From positions 1 through 52,903 of the forward strand of contig JAGCLW010000059.1 in the NCBI GenBank assembly GCA_017646805.1: a DNA stretch of 52,903 bases, written 5' to 3'. Of the stretch, positions 20,710 to 31,055 are shown one piece after another (position 1 is the stretch's first letter; every line of letters begins with the position of its first letter). This DNA comes from Paludibacteraceae bacterium. Its GTDB lineage: Bacteria > Bacteroidota > Bacteroidia > Bacteroidales > Paludibacteraceae. Made by a program: the position numbers and the translations under genes. The notes beneath the pieces are model-generated. The model had not been told where the DNA came from, ran no database searches, and worked only from the letters and a program-made list of their open reading frames with translations.

Positions 20710-22749
20710 ATGGAAAAAGATAATCAAAAAAAGAAACATTTATTTTTCCCTTCGGAAAATAATTCAAAGAAAGGAGATAACAACGGATTTAAACCGAGTT
20801 TAAATTGGTTGTTTATTTTGGTTTTTGTGGCTCTTATTGGGCTGAATTTTATGGGGACAGATGCGACAAAAGGGATTTCGTATTCTCAATTTGAAAAATA
20901 TGTAGAAAACGGAATGTTTGATGCTGTCGTAATCAATACCGATACGAAGAAAGCTTTGGGAGAAGTAAAAGCAGATTCGCTTGTTGTGATTTTTGGAGAA
21001 AATGGAATAGAAAAAGATCAAAAAGGTTATGTAGAATCTTCAATTCCGTCTGTTGATCAAGTGTCGGAAATGTTGGAAAAAAATCAGTTTGAAGGAGAAG
21101 TCAAGTATGCACAAGAAGATAGCACTTTTGCTCGTTATTTTTTTGCTTTTGGACCGATTTTGTTATTCATTGCGATTTGGTTTTTTATGATGAGACGTGT
21201 TGGCGGAGGAGGAAGTGGTGGCGTTTTTAGTGTAGGAAAATCTAAAGCGAAATTGTATGAGAATGATAATGCTTCAAAAGTGACATTTAAAGATGTTGCG
21301 GGGTTGTCTGAGGCAAAACGAGAAATAGAAGAAATTGTTTCTTTCTTGAAAAATCCGTCAAAATATACGGAACTTGGAGGAAAAATTCCGAAAGGAGCAT
21401 TGCTTGTAGGACCTCCGGGAACGGGGAAAACATTATTGGCAAAAGCTGTTGCAGGAGAAGCCGGAGTTCCATTTTTTTCTTTGTCGGGGTCCGATTTTGT
21501 GGAAATGTTTGTTGGAGTTGGAGCTTCTCGAGTAAGAGACTTGTTTCGTCAAGCAAAAGAGAAATCGCCATGTATCATTTTTATTGATGAAATTGATGCC
21601 GTCGGTCGTGCTCGAGGACAACACGCTCATATGAATGCAAATGAAGAAAGAGAAAGCACTTTGAATCAGTTGCTTACAGAAATGGACGGTTTTGGAACGA
21701 ATAGCGGAGTCATCATTCTTGCCGCAACAAATCGTGCAGATATTTTGGATAAAGCACTTCTTAGAGCCGGACGTTTTGATCGTCAAATTCATGTTGGATT
21801 ACCGGATTTGCAAGAAAGAAAAGAAATTTTCAACGTACATCTTCGTCCATTGAAAAAAGGAGAAGATTTAGATGTGGACTTTTTGGCTAAACAAACTCCG
21901 GGATTTTCGGGTGCGGATATTGCAAACGTTTGTAATGAAGCAGCATTGATTGCAGCACGAAAGAATAAAGATGTTGTTGAAAAACAAGATTTTCTTGATG
22001 CGGTAGATCGAATTGTCGGAGGATTAGAAAAGCGAACTAAAATAATGACTCAAACAGAGAAGCGAGCAATTGCTTTTCATGAAGCTGGTCATGCTACGAT
22101 TTCATGGATGGTTGAACATGCGGCACCGCTTGTTAAAGTCACAATCGTTCCTCGTGGAGAAGCTCTTGGTGCAGCGTGGTATTTGCCGGAAGAACGAGTG
22201 ATAACAAACAAAGAACATATTCTTGATGAAATGTGTGCTACGCTTGGAGGTCGTGCGGCAGAAGAAGTTTTCTTTGGAACATCATCTACCGGAGCATTGT
22301 CTGACCTCGAAAGAGTGACAAAACGTGCTTATTCTATGGTTGTTTATTTTGGAATGGGAGAAAAAGTGGCAAATTTGAGTTATTATGATGTTAACGGACA
22401 AGGATTTACAAAGCCTTATAGTGAAAAAATTGCCGAAGAAATAGATGATGAAGTAAAAACTATCGTTTCAAAACAATATGAACGTGCAAAGCAGATTTTG
22501 ATGGAAAATAAGGAAGGACATAATCAATTGGCGGAATTGTTAATAGAACGAGAGGTGATTTTTACGGAAGATATGGAACGTATTTTTGGAAAAAGACCAT
22601 GGACATCTCGGGCAGACGAATTGTTGGCAGATTCAGATGTTTCTAACGATAATCAAATCGAAGATAAATCCAAAGAAGAGAATGTCGTTGGAGAAATAGA
22701 GTCTTCTACGGAAGATATTTTGGAAGAAAATGAAGAAACGGAAAGATAA
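20710..22749 (+). CDS. ftsH: ATP-dependent zinc metalloprotease FtsH
   Basis: The 679-residue protein has two membrane segments (about 31-49 and 139-157) with a periplasmic domain between them. The AAA+ ATPase follows, with Walker A GPPGTGKT at about 234-241, Walker [10 protein letters not shown] and the SRH motif. The M41 peptidase domain has HEAGH at about 457-461. It forms a membrane hexamer that degrades damaged membrane proteins and short-lived regulators. An acidic C-terminal tail (about 640-679) is typical for the phylum. The ATG at 20710 is chosen over one at 20665 that would overlap rsfS. Confidence 0.96.
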   Translation: MEKDNQKKKHLFFPSENNSKKGDNNGFKPSLNWLFILVFVALIGLNFMGTDATKGISYSQFEKYVENGMFDAVVINTDTKKALGEVKADSLVVIFGENGIEKDQKGYVESSIPSVDQVSEMLEKNQFEGEVKYAQEDSTFARYFFAFGPILLFIAIWFFMMRRVGGGGSGGVFSVGKSKAKLYENDNASKVTFKDVAGLSEAKREIEEIVSFLKNPSKYTELGGKIPKGALLVGPPGTGKTLLAKAVAGEAGVPFFSLSGSDFVEMFVGVGASRVRDLFRQAKEKSPCIIFIDEIDAVGRARGQHAHMNANEERESTLNQLLTEMDGFGTNSGVIILAATNRADILDKALLRAGRFDRQIHVGLPDLQERKEIFNVHLRPLKKGEDLDVDFLAKQTPGFSGADIANVCNEAALIAARKNKDVVEKQDFLDAVDRIVGGLEKRTKIMTQTEKRAIAFHEAGHATISWMVEHAAPLVKVTIVPRGEALGAAWYLPEERVITNKEHILDEMCATLGGRAAEEVFFGTSSTGALSDLERVTKRAYSMVVYFGMGEKVANLSYYDVNGQGFTKPYSEKIAEEIDDEVKTIVSKQYERAKQILMENKEGHNQLAELLIEREVIFTEDMERIFGKRPWTSRADELLADSDVSNDNQIEDKSKEENVVGEIESSTEDILEENEETER

Positions 22750-22760
22750 TTTTTTAATAC

Positions 22761-23579
22761 ATGATTAATTTTTTTCAACGTACAATAACGGGAATCTTTT
22801 TTGTCGCTCTTTTAGTCGCAAGTATTCTTTTGGGAGGATATTATTTTGGAGTGATTTTTTGTTTGTTTTCTATGTTTAGCGTGAAAGAATTTCATAAAAT
22901 CACGTCTTCTTATTGCAAAACAACAATTCCAACTGTTGTTCCGATGATTTTGTCGGGAATTCTATTTGCATCTGCGTATTTTAATTTTGTTGAAAAAATC
23001 AGTTTCCCTTTTTGGACAATTTATCTTTTGCTTCTTTTTGTTGCAATGGGAATGGAATTGTTTCGCCAAAAAGAAAATCCAATTTTGAATTGGGCGATGC
23101 TTTTTTTAGGACAAGGATATGTTGCGTTGCCATACGCATTGCTTTGCCCGATTGCGATGAAGTTAACGGGTGAATATCATGCATTTTTGCTTTTGGCGAT
23201 GTTTGTGATGATTTGGGTTTATGATTCCGGAGCATATCTTTTTGGAATAACGTTGGGAAAACACAAGATGTTTCCACGAGTTTCTCCAAAAAAATCTTGG
23301 GAAGGATTTGTCGGAGGAGTTTGTTTTACAATGCTTTTTGCATATATCTTTTCAAGATTTATTCCGGAACTATCTGTTTGGCAATGGTTCTTTTTTGCGG
23401 TGATAATTGTCGTTTTTGCTACTATTGGAGATTTGACAGAGAGTCTTCTCAAACGGACAATTGGCGTGAAAGATTCCGGATCGATTTTGCCCGGACATGG
23501 AGGCTTGTTAGATCGATTTGACAGTCTTTTGTTTGTTGCAATTGGAGTCTATGTGTATCTTTCTATTTTATTTTTTTAA
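22761..23579 (+). CDS. cdsA: Phosphatidate cytidylyltransferase
   Basis: The 272-residue membrane protein has about seven or eight helices. The family signature is near the C-terminus: TIGDLTESLLKRTIGVKDSG, followed by LPGHGGLLDRFDS at about 240-262. The enzyme makes CDP-diacylglycerol from phosphatidic acid and CTP, the entry step to all phospholipids. It starts 12 bases after ftsH and is followed by psd and pssA, which use its product, so the three form a phospholipid cluster. Confidence 0.95.
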   Translation: MINFFQRTITGIFFVALLVASILLGGYYFGVIFCLFSMFSVKEFHKITSSYCKTTIPTVVPMILSGILFASAYFNFVEKISFPFWTIYLLLLFVAMGMELFRQKENPILNWAMLFLGQGYVALPYALLCPIAMKLTGEYHAFLLLAMFVMIWVYDSGAYLFGITLGKHKMFPRVSPKKSWEGFVGGVCFTMLFAYIFSRFIPELSVWQWFFFAVIIVVFATIGDLTESLLKRTIGVKDSGSILPGHGGLLDRFDSLLFVAIGVYVYLSILFF

Positions 23580-23633
23580 ATTTATTTTGTCGAATATATA
23601 AAATATAGATAATATTAAAAACCCCTACTAAAT

Positions 23634-24305
23634 ATGAAAAGAATGAGAATTCATAGGGAAGGACGGACGATTTTGCTTTCTCTTCTAACAATGTTGTGCG
23701 TGGTCAATGTATTGTTATATTGGCACGTAAAGACGAATCCTATTATTGTGGCATCATTGATTTTGTCGGTTTTGGCATTTTCATTTTTTTTGTATTTTTT
23801 TCGTAGTCCTACGCGAGTTATCGACATTGATGATCCTAGTTTAATTATAGCACCTGCAGATGGGAAAATTGTTGTTATTGAAGAAACTGAGGAATTAGAA
23901 TATTTTAAAGATAAGCGAATTCAAGTTTCAATTTTCATGTCTGTTTTCAGCGTACATGCAAATTGGTATCCGATAAAAGGGTTGGTGAAATTTGTGAGGC
24001 ATCATAAAGGACGTTTTATGGCGGCTTATTTGCCAAAATCAAGTACCGAAAATGAGCGTTCTACAATTGTTCTTGAAAGCGAAAAGAAAACCCCGATTTT
24101 GATGCGTCAAGTAGCAGGAGCACTTGCTCGTCGTATTGTGACGTATGCACATGAAGGTAAATATTGCAATGTAAATGAGCATTTAGGATTTATTAAATTT
24201 GGTTCACGAATAGATCTTTATTTGCCTCTTGATACGGAGATTTTTGTGGAAGTTGGAGAAGGAACGGTTGGAAATGAGACTGTTATTGCTCGACTTAATG
24301 AATAA
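23634..24305 (+). CDS. psd: Phosphatidylserine decarboxylase proenzyme
   Basis: The 223-residue protein has two N-terminal membrane segments (about 13-32 and 37-58) and the short-form decarboxylase domain. The self-cleavage site is in KFGSRID at about residues 189-195, where the Ser would become the pyruvoyl group. The IFMSVFSVHANWYP block (about 101-114) is also typical. It converts phosphatidylserine to phosphatidylethanolamine at the inner membrane, using the product of pssA just downstream. Length fits the short archaeal-like branch common in Bacteroidetes. Confidence 0.93.
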   Translation: MKRMRIHREGRTILLSLLTMLCVVNVLLYWHVKTNPIIVASLILSVLAFSFFLYFFRSPTRVIDIDDPSLIIAPADGKIVVIEETEELEYFKDKRIQVSIFMSVFSVHANWYPIKGLVKFVRHHKGRFMAAYLPKSSTENERSTIVLESEKKTPILMRQVAGALARRIVTYAHEGKYCNVNEHLGFIKFGSRIDLYLPLDTEIFVEVGEGTVGNETVIARLNE

Positions 24306-24317
24306 ACTTAGATTAGT

Positions 24318-25004
24318 ATGAAAAGACAGATTCCTAATATAATCACATGTTTTAATGTTTTTTTTGGCTGTGTTGCTTGTGTGTTTGCTTTGCAAGGGCA
24401 GTTTGAAGTAGCGGGAATTGCAGTTTTGTTTGCGGCATTATGTGATTTTTGTGATGGAATGGTGGCTCGTATTTTAGATGTTGTTTCTTCTATAGGAAAA
24501 GAACTTGATTCGCTTGCCGACATTGTTAGTTTTGGAGTTGCTCCGTCTATGATACTATTTTCTTTTTTGCAAAAAATATTGCCTTCGGATTTACAATGGC
24601 TTAGTTTTTTTGCTTTTTTAATAGCGATGTTTTCCGCAGTTCGATTGGCAAAATTTAATGTGGATACACGTCAGACAACATCATTTATTGGATTGCCAAC
24701 TCCTGCCAATAGTTTGTTTTGGATCTTTCTTGTTATTGAAATGAATAAGCAAGGGATAACTTTTTCATTGCCATTTATTGTAATTTTGCTCTTTTGTGAA
24801 TTCGTTTTTTGTTACCTTTTGATAGCAGAGATTCCAATGTTTTCGTTGAAATTTAAATCTTTTTCGTGGACAGAAAATAAAATTCGTTTTTTATTTTTAT
24901 TGATTTCTTTATTGTTGATTTTATTTCTTCAATTGTCGGCATTCCCTGTCATAATCGGATTGTACATTCTCATGTCTATTTTTCAAAAAGAGATCGCAAA
25001 ATAA
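24318..25004 (+). CDS. pssA: CDP-diacylglycerol-serine O-phosphatidyltransferase
   Basis: The 228-residue integral membrane protein carries the CDP-alcohol phosphatidyltransferase motif D-x2-D-G-x2-A-R: here DFCDGMVARILD, then ELDSLADIVSFGVAP (about 35-76). It joins serine to CDP-diacylglycerol to form phosphatidylserine, which psd then decarboxylates. About six or seven helices follow. It starts 13 bases after psd, so cdsA, psd and pssA act in sequence in one pathway. Confidence 0.93.
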   Translation: MKRQIPNIITCFNVFFGCVACVFALQGQFEVAGIAVLFAALCDFCDGMVARILDVVSSIGKELDSLADIVSFGVAPSMILFSFLQKILPSDLQWLSFFAFLIAMFSAVRLAKFNVDTRQTTSFIGLPTPANSLFWIFLVIEMNKQGITFSLPFIVILLFCEFVFCYLLIAEIPMFSLKFKSFSWTENKIRFLFLLISLLLILFLQLSAFPVIIGLYILMSIFQKEIAK

Positions 25005-25025
25005 TTTTATTAAAGATTTTTTGGA

Positions 25026-25565
25026 ATGAGTAAAAAGTTGATTTATATTGTTTTTCTGATGATTTTTTGTTCTTTTTCTTTTTTGTCTTGCGAAGAAGAA
25101 TTTATGGATACAAAAAGATTTGGGGAAGAACAATTGAAAAAAATAGCAATGTTGCCAGACATTCAACATACCGCATCGGGGATTTTGTATCGAGTTATTG
25201 AAGAAAATGAATCTGCACCTCCGACACCGGAAATTCCAGGAGCTATGCGAGCTGAATATTATTGGTATTTTTTGAATGGAGAAAAGATAACTTCTTCTGT
25301 TCAAAAAAAATATAGAGTAGAAGAGGGTGACACGATTTGGTATGAAGATAAAATTGGTGTAATTTATTATTCTGCAGTTCCGGCAGGTCTGCAAGAGATT
25401 GTGCGTAAGATGAAAGTCGGAGATCATTATGAATTTTATTTGCCGTACGAATTGGCTTTTGGGAAAGAAGGAACGGCACAAAGTGTAAATATAGATCCTT
25501 ATACGGCGATAAAAATTGATTTTCGTTTGTTTGAAGTTTGGCCAGCAACTTCAATGTCAAATTAA
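25026..25565 (+). CDS. FKBP-type peptidyl-prolyl isomerase lipoprotein
   Basis: The 179-residue protein starts with a lipoprotein signal (MSKKLIYIVFLMIFCSFSFLSC; lipobox FLSC, lipid-linked Cys at about residue 22). An FKBP-like C-terminal domain follows, visible in LQEIVRKMKVGDHYEFYLP and YELAFGKEGT. It resembles the gliding-associated lipoprotein GldI, which in flavobacteria aids folding of surface proteins. Given GldJ and a PorT-like protein nearby, a role in envelope protein folding is inferred. The domain's N-terminal half is divergent, so activity is uncertain. Confidence 0.8.
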   Translation: MSKKLIYIVFLMIFCSFSFLSCEEEFMDTKRFGEEQLKKIAMLPDIQHTASGILYRVIEENESAPPTPEIPGAMRAEYYWYFLNGEKITSSVQKKYRVEEGDTIWYEDKIGVIYYSAVPAGLQEIVRKMKVGDHYEFYLPYELAFGKEGTAQSVNIDPYTAIKIDFRLFEVWPATSMSN

Positions 25566-25572
25566 ATGCTTT

Positions 25573-26340
25573 ATGAATAAATTCAATATATTATTATTCT
25601 TTTTTTTGCTGATACCTACTGTTTTTTTTGCTCAACGTATAGGAATTGAAGCAACTTATAATGCAGATTTGTTGGCTCAAAGTCAAAAAGTGGCTTTTGC
25701 AGGAGAAAAAAAATCATTGTTAAATGGTGTGAATGCGGGGTTTCGTTTTGAATTTTTTTTCGCAAAAGACACTTCCGCAATTTCTCAATTGTCAATAAAT
25801 TTTGGACCGGAATTCAAATTCTTAGCAAATCGTTATCTGAATTTATTTGAAGAATATACGACTACTTACAGAGAGTTGTATTATTTGATGCTTCCGGTAG
25901 ATTTATCGTATTACATTCCTTTGAATAAAAAACGAGATTTTCGTTTTTTTGTATTTGGTGGACCTCGTATAACGATAGGATTGGTTGGAAAATATAGCGA
26001 ACATTATTTTGCTGCGACAAGAACGTACGAAACTGTTGATCCGTTTAAAACAAAAGATATGCAACGAGTAGATGTTGCCATTGGAGTGGGTTGTGGTATT
26101 GATTTTAGAGGAATGTTTATGAAAATAGGATATGATATTCCATGCATGAACACAAACATACAATCTTCGCCAAAATATCTTTATCAACATCAATTGCAAA
26201 TAACAATGGGTTACATGTTGGATTTGGATTTGTTGAAAAAACGAAATCGTAAGTTTAGACCAAGTGCAAGACCGACATTTCAGTTGCAACCGGGAAGACC
26301 GATTCAAAGTATGGATCAAGGAGGATTTATTCGTAGATAA
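25573..26340 (+). CDS. PorT-like outer-membrane beta-barrel protein
   Basis: The 255-residue protein has a signal peptide (MNKFNILLFFFLLIPTVFFA) and a series of amphipathic beta strands (for example DFRFFVFGGPRITIGLV and LQITMGYMLDLDLL), as expected for a PorT/OmpA-type barrel. Its C-terminus has a polar tail, GRPIQSMDQGGFIRR. PorT is part of the type IX secretion system, but the general family is broad and the assignment to that system is not secure. The ATG at 25573 is chosen over an upstream start inside the FKBP gene because it gives a proper signal peptide. Confidence 0.7.
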   Translation: MNKFNILLFFFLLIPTVFFAQRIGIEATYNADLLAQSQKVAFAGEKKSLLNGVNAGFRFEFFFAKDTSAISQLSINFGPEFKFLANRYLNLFEEYTTTYRELYYLMLPVDLSYYIPLNKKRDFRFFVFGGPRITIGLVGKYSEHYFAATRTYETVDPFKTKDMQRVDVAIGVGCGIDFRGMFMKIGYDIPCMNTNIQSSPKYLYQHQLQITMGYMLDLDLLKKRNRKFRPSARPTFQLQPGRPIQSMDQGGFIRR

Positions 26341-26343
26341 AAT

Positions 26344-26378
26344 AAAAAAAGAGAGTTGAAAAACTCTCTTTTTTTTAT
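26344..26378. terminator. Bidirectional terminator between the PorT-like gene and cdaA
   Basis: GAGAGTT pairs with AACTCTC, with A-runs before and T-runs after, so it works on both strands of two convergent genes. It just overlaps the cdaA stop codon. Confidence 0.85.
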
Positions 26379-27148
26379 TTGTTGATAGCAATATTGGTTA
26401 TTGCCTGTATGATATATTCTTTCGAAATGTTGTAATTGATAATTCCATTTTGTGCAATCGACATTTTTCCGTTTTCTTCAGAAACAATAATAGCCAAAGC
26501 ATCTGTTTTCTCTGTTACTCCAATTGCCGCTCTATGTCTTAATCCAAAATGATGAGGTAGATTTGGATTTTGAGAAATTGGCAAAATACAACTAACGGCT
26601 AAAATCTTATCATCATCGATAATTATTGCACCATCGTGAAGAGGACTGTTTTTAAAAAAAATATTACGAATAAGGCGAGTCGTTGTGTATGATTTTATTA
26701 TTTCTCCCGTTTGTACGTAACTTGTCAAATCTGCATTTTGTTTAATAATTATTAAAGCACCACATTTTTCCGAAGACATAATTTGGCAAGCATTCGCGAT
26801 TTCATTTGCAACAAATTCATTTATCGAAGATGATTTTTTAGCTTTCCCTCGGATCCATTTTAATATTTTTAAATTTCTTTTACTTCCAACAATAGAAAAA
26901 AAACGTCTAATTTCTTCCTTGAAAATTATGATGAGAGCAATAGCTCCAACACTCATCACTTTGTCCAAAATTGCACCTAATAATCGCATGTTCAGTACAA
27001 AAGAAATAATGTACCAACAAACGACAAAAGAAATAATTCCGATAAAAATATTTACCGCATTTGTTCCTTTTATTAGAAGATATGTCTGATATATAATGAA
27101 AGCGACAAGAAGAATGTCAATAAAATCTTTTATTCCGAAAGTAATCAT
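26375..27148 (-). CDS. cdaA: Diadenylate cyclase
   Basis: The 257-residue protein has three N-terminal membrane segments (about 10-85) and the DisA_N cyclase domain. The catalytic motifs are intact: PLHDGAIII at about residue 173 and HFGLRHRAAIG at about 206-216. It joins two ATP into c-di-AMP, the second messenger for osmotic and wall control. The usual Bacteroidetes neighbour folP is not adjacent here. It is transcribed leftward and diverges from gldJ. Confidence 0.94.
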   Translation of the reverse strand: MITFGIKDFIDILLVAFIIYQTYLLIKGTNAVNIFIGIISFVVCWYIISFVLNMRLLGAILDKVMSVGAIALIIIFKEEIRRFFSIVGSKRNLKILKWIRGKAKKSSSINEFVANEIANACQIMSSEKCGALIIIKQNADLTSYVQTGEIIKSYTTTRLIRNIFFKNSPLHDGAIIIDDDKILAVSCILPISQNPNLPHHFGLRHRAAIGVTEKTDALAIIVSEENGKMSIAQNGIINYNISKEYIIQAITNIAINK

Positions 27149-27404
27149 GATAAATGTTTAAATTAAACGAATTTTAGGAGAAAAGATATAAAATTTTTAA
27201 AAAAAGTAAAAGAAATGAATCTTACTTTAAATTATTGAAATTCAAAAGGATAAAATAAATTAAAAACAGAAAGTTGAAAAATGCTGATTAAAAAGTTTGT
27301 TATTTTTTTTACAAAAATAGAAAAAATATATATCTTTACACACTGAAAAATATACTTTTTTGAAAAATATACTTTTTTGCTATAAAAGTATGCTCAAAAA
27401 AGTG

Positions 27405-27412
27405 TATCTTTG
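27405..27412 (+). promoter_or_regulatory. -7 box of gldJ
   Basis: TATCTTTG matches TAnnTTTG. It overlaps the first in-frame start (27410), which rules that start out. The region before it contains two copies of AAAATATACTTTTTTG or close variants at about 27345-27380. Confidence 0.6.
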
Positions 27413-27460
27413 TTGCGAAATTTAATGAATAAATATAAACTAAATACAAGCCTAATTGCT

Positions 27461-29002
27461 ATGAAATTAAATCTTTTCTCAAAAACAATTGTCCTTGTGT
27501 CAGCAATGGCGTTGGCGGTTTCTTGTTCAAACAAGAAAGAAGTTTCCAATGTAACTGGTTGGGCATATAATGACAAATCTACAGGTGGTTTTGAAGTAAA
27601 GTCTGATTATCACCAAGAAACACCTCCTGGAATGGTATTTATTGAAGGGGGTACATTTACTATGGGTCGTACACAAGAAGATATTCCGGGAGATTGGAAT
27701 AATGTTCCTCGTCGTGTGACAGTTTCTTCTTTCTACATGGATCAATTTGAAATTAGTAACTTGAACTGGAATGAGTATCTTCATTGGATGAAGTTGGTTA
27801 TGCATAATTATCCAGAGGTTATTGCAAAAGCAACTCCGGACTCTCTTGTTTGGCGTACAGAGTTGGCGTACAACGAACCTTATGTGGAGTATTATTTTAC
27901 ACATGTGGCGTACAATGATTATCCTGTTGTAGGAGTAAGTTGGGAACAAGCAAATGATTATTGTACTTGGCGTACTGACCGTGCTAATGAAATGATTTTG
28001 GCACAAGAAGGAGTGATTACTCTTCCAGATTTTGAGTCTATTAAGGATAATGAAGATGCAGATGAAATTCGTAACAATATCGTCTTTAATACGCGCAAAT
28101 ACATGTTATCTTCAGAATATGTTCCAGAAGAAGGTAAACGTCCAAAAATGGACCTTTACGGAGAAAATCGTAAAGTGAATATGTCTGATGGACTTATGTT
28201 TCCAGATTTCCGTCTTCCAACAGAAGCAGAATGGGAATATGCAGCATATGCAATTTCTGCGAAAGAAGGGGAAGAAAATTCAGGAGAGAAAAAACAATTT
28301 CCTTGGAGTGGACATCAAATGCGTAATCCACAAAAGGAATTTAGAGGACAAATGCAAGCCAATTTCGTTCGTGGTCGAGGAGATATGATGGGTATGGGAG
28401 GAAAGTTGAATGATAAAGCAACGATTACTAACAGAGTTGATGCTTATTGGCCAAATGAGTTCGGTCTTTATAATATGGCTGGTAATGTGAACGAATGGGT
28501 AATGGATGTTTATCGTGATCTTTCTTCGGAACAAGTGGAAGAATATAACTCATTCCGTGGAAACGAATATAAGGCTCCTGTATTGAATGAAAATACTCAA
28601 GAAGGTAAAAAAGTCTTAGTTCCAGTTATTGATAGTCTTGGTCGTGTTAAATATGTGATCCCAGCATCAAAGGATTCTATTGGAAAATATGTAAAATATG
28701 ATGTTCGTAACTATGGTGATGGAGATACTCGTTCTGGAATGAACGCAGAAGCATGGAAAGTTGCGATGGATCCTGATAAGGCGACAAGTTTGATGTATGA
28801 TCCAGATGAAAATGCAGAAGGTCTTCTTTCTGCTAAGATAACAAACCAAAGTCGTGTGTATAAAGGTGGTTCTTGGAAAGATCGTGCGTATTGGTTGAAT
28901 CCATCTACACGTCGTTATCTTGATCAAAAGAAATCTGCCTCAGATATTGGATTCCGTTGTGCGATGAGTAAAGTGGGTGCTGATTCTGCTGATGAGAGAT
29001 AA
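27461..29002 (+). CDS. gldJ: Gliding motility / type IX secretion lipoprotein GldJ
   Basis: The protein of about 513 residues has a lipoprotein signal (MKLNLFSKTIVLVSAMALA, then VSC lipobox). A formylglycine-generating-enzyme (SUMF) fold follows: GMVFIEGGTFTMGR, WNNVPRRVTVSSFYMDQFEI, DYPVVGVSWEQANDYC and YKGGSWKDRAYWLNP. The TGWAYNDKSTGGFEV start and RRYLDQKKSASDIGFRCAMS end match GldJ rather than GldK. In flavobacteria GldJ supports the gliding and type IX secretion machine at the outer membrane. The catalytic role of SUMF is not expected. The ATG 27461 gives the best signal; ATG 27425 is an alternative. gldK-L-M-N genes are not adjacent. Confidence 0.85.
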   Translation: MKLNLFSKTIVLVSAMALAVSCSNKKEVSNVTGWAYNDKSTGGFEVKSDYHQETPPGMVFIEGGTFTMGRTQEDIPGDWNNVPRRVTVSSFYMDQFEISNLNWNEYLHWMKLVMHNYPEVIAKATPDSLVWRTELAYNEPYVEYYFTHVAYNDYPVVGVSWEQANDYCTWRTDRANEMILAQEGVITLPDFESIKDNEDADEIRNNIVFNTRKYMLSSEYVPEEGKRPKMDLYGENRKVNMSDGLMFPDFRLPTEAEWEYAAYAISAKEGEENSGEKKQFPWSGHQMRNPQKEFRGQMQANFVRGRGDMMGMGGKLNDKATITNRVDAYWPNEFGLYNMAGNVNEWVMDVYRDLSSEQVEEYNSFRGNEYKAPVLNENTQEGKKVLVPVIDSLGRVKYVIPASKDSIGKYVKYDVRNYGDGDTRSGMNAEAWKVAMDPDKATSLMYDPDENAEGLLSAKITNQSRVYKGGSWKDRAYWLNPSTRRYLDQKKSASDIGFRCAMSKVGADSADER

Positions 29003-29029
29003 TTAATTAGATAGAAAGGAATAAAAATA

Positions 29030-29068
29030 GAAAGCACTTTGTTGTAGTTTAACAAGGTGCTTTCTTGT
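29030..29068 (+). terminator. Terminator after gldJ
   Basis: GAAAGCAC-TTTGTTG pairs with CAAGGTGCTTTC and is followed by a T-rich tract. Confidence 0.8.
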
Positions 29069-29103
29069 TTGTTAAAAGAGACTTATAATTTTATTAGGAA
29101 AAA

Positions 29104-30501
29104 ATGAAAAGAATACGAGTGATAGACCTTTTGAAAGAAACAAAAGTAGGGCAAGAGGTTTGTGCAAAAGGTTGGGTACGCAGTAAGCGTGGAAATAAGG
29201 CGGTTAATTTTATTGCGTTGAATGATGGTTCGACAATTTTAAATATTCAGATTGTTGTTGATGTTGCAAAATTTGATGAGGAGCTTTTGAAAAAAATCAC
29301 GACGGGAGCATGTCTTCGTGTTGTTGGAGAATTGGTTGCAAGTCAAGGGCAAGGACAATCGGTAGAAATTATTGCAAAAGATATTGAAATTTATGGAGAG
29401 GCTGATGTGAATGAATATCCTTTGCAAAAAAAAGGACATAGTCTTGAATTTCTTCGTGAGATAGGACATTTGCGTCCTCGGACAAATACTTTTTCTGCTG
29501 TCTTGAGAATGCGTCATGCGATGGCTTTCGCAATTCATCAGTATTTTAATGATCGAGGATTTTGCTATATGCATACACCATTGATTACTGCTTCTGATTG
29601 TGAGGGAGCGGGTCAAATGTTTCAAGTTTCGACATTGGATTTAAATAATGTGCCTAAGTTAGAAGATGGGAAGGTTGATTTTTCAAAGGATTTTTTTGGA
29701 AAAGCAGCGAGTTTGACGGTTTCAGGACAATTGGAAGGCGAGTTGGGTGCTCTTGCTCTTGGTGCGATATATACGTTTGGACCAACGTTTCGTGCTGAAA
29801 ATTCAAATACTCCTCGACATTTGGCGGAGTTTTGGATGATAGAGCCTGAGGTGGCATTTAATGAGATTACGGAAAATATGGATCTTGCAGAAGATTTTTT
29901 AAAATATCTTATTCGTTATGCTCTTGAGAATTGTAAAGATGATTTGGAGTTTTTGAATAAGATGTGGGATAAAGAACTTATTGAACGCTTGAATTTTGTA
30001 GTAAACAATGATTTTGTTCGTTTGTCTTATACGGAGGGAATAAAGATTTTGGAAGAAGCCGTCGCAAATGGACAAAAGTTTGAGTTTCCAATTTCTTGGG
30101 GAACAGATCTTCAAAGTGAACATGAGCGTTATCTTGTAGAAAAACACTTTAAGCGTCCGGTTATTTTGATTGATTATCCAAAAGAAATCAAAGCCTTTTA
30201 TATGAAAATGAATGAAGATGGGAAAACGGTTAGAGCGATGGATGTTCTTTTTCCTAAAATTGGGGAAATTATCGGAGGAAGTGAAAGAGAAAATGATTAT
30301 GAAAAATTAAAATCGCGAATTGAAGAATTGGGTATTCCAATGAAAGATATGTGGTGGTATTTGGACACTCGTCGTTTTGGATCGGCTCCACATGCAGGTT
30401 TTGGACTTGGATTTGAACGTTTAATGTTGTTTGTGACAGGAATGTCTAATATTCGTGATGTTATTCCTTTTCCAAGAACACCTAAAAATGCAGAATTTTA
30501 A
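29104..30501 (+). CDS. asnS: Asparaginyl-tRNA synthetase
   Basis: The 465-residue class II synthetase has an N-terminal OB-fold anticodon-binding domain (about 15-105). The catalytic domain contains motif 2 ([20 protein letters not shown]) and motif 3 ([12 protein letters not shown]). It attaches asparagine to tRNA-Asn. Length matches the bacterial AsnRS norm of about 465. The SGQLEGE segment is characteristic. Its presence implies direct charging of tRNA-Asn rather than only the amidation route. Confidence 0.96.
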   Translation: MKRIRVIDLLKETKVGQEVCAKGWVRSKRGNKAVNFIALNDGSTILNIQIVVDVAKFDEELLKKITTGACLRVVGELVASQGQGQSVEIIAKDIEIYGEADVNEYPLQKKGHSLEFLREIGHLRPRTNTFSAVLRMRHAMAFAIHQYFNDRGFCYMHTPLITASDCEGAGQMFQVSTLDLNNVPKLEDGKVDFSKDFFGKAASLTVSGQLEGELGALALGAIYTFGPTFRAENSNTPRHLAEFWMIEPEVAFNEITENMDLAEDFLKYLIRYALENCKDDLEFLNKMWDKELIERLNFVVNNDFVRLSYTEGIKILEEAVANGQKFEFPISWGTDLQSEHERYLVEKHFKRPVILIDYPKEIKAFYMKMNEDGKTVRAMDVLFPKIGEIIGGSERENDYEKLKSRIEELGIPMKDMWWYLDTRRFGSAPHAGFGLGFERLMLFVTGMSNIRDVIPFPRTPKNAEF

Positions 30502-30537
30502 TAAAAAAAAGACTCTCATTGAGAGTCTTTTTTTTTG
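30502..30537. terminator. Bidirectional terminator between asnS and the CYTH gene
   Basis: GACTCTC pairs with GAGAGTC around a very short loop, with A's on the left and T's on the right. Confidence 0.88.
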
Positions 30538-30540
30538 TTG

Positions 30541-30996
30541 TCAAATTTCATTTTGACTTAAATAAGAATTATAATAACGTTTGTCTCCTGTCACTTCTTG
30601 TCCGATCCAATCGGGAAGGTTGATAGGAAAGTCAGGAGAAGGCAATTCTATTTCTGCGAGAACAAGACCTTTGTGGCAACCTAAAAATTCGTCAACTTCG
30701 AGAGTTAATTCTTGGGTTAAAGGAATACGAAATCGTTTTTTTTCAATGATTTTGGAAACCGAAAAACGCAACATTTGTTCAGCATCAGAAATTGGGATTT
30801 CGTATTCAAATTCTAATCGAGAACAATTCTTTTCTTTCCCTTTTATGGTAAGAAATGCCACGTTTTCAACAATACGAATTCGGACGGTTCGTTCAGGGTC
30901 TGTTGACAAATATCCTTGTTTGATATAAGAAAAAGGAAAATGTTTGTATTGAGAAGAATTTTTTACTAAAAATTTTCGTTCAATTTCTATTGCCAT
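30541..30996 (-). CDS. CYTH-domain protein
   Basis: The 151-residue protein opens MAIEIERKFLVKN, with the diagnostic ExExK motif of CYTH (triphosphate tunnel metalloenzyme) proteins. Alternating charged beta strands follow: RTVRIRIVENVAFLTIKGK and LEVDEFLGC. Such proteins hydrolyse tripolyphosphate or related triphosphates, or act as class IV adenylate cyclases; the short length favours a hydrolase-type member. It is cytoplasmic. It is transcribed leftward, converging on asnS. Confidence 0.9.
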   Translation of the reverse strand: MAIEIERKFLVKNSSQYKHFPFSYIKQGYLSTDPERTVRIRIVENVAFLTIKGKEKNCSRLEFEYEIPISDAEQMLRFSVSKIIEKKRFRIPLTQELTLEVDEFLGCHKGLVLAEIELPSPDFPINLPDWIGQEVTGDKRYYNSYLSQNEI

Positions 30997-31055
30997 AATT
31001 GTAAAAAAAATGTTTTGAATTTTTATGATAATGCAAAAATAATAGAAAAAAATAT

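Noticed and set aside
25516..25572. Earlier start for the PorT-like gene
   Set aside because: It lies inside the FKBP gene and would hide the clear signal peptide that starts at 25573.
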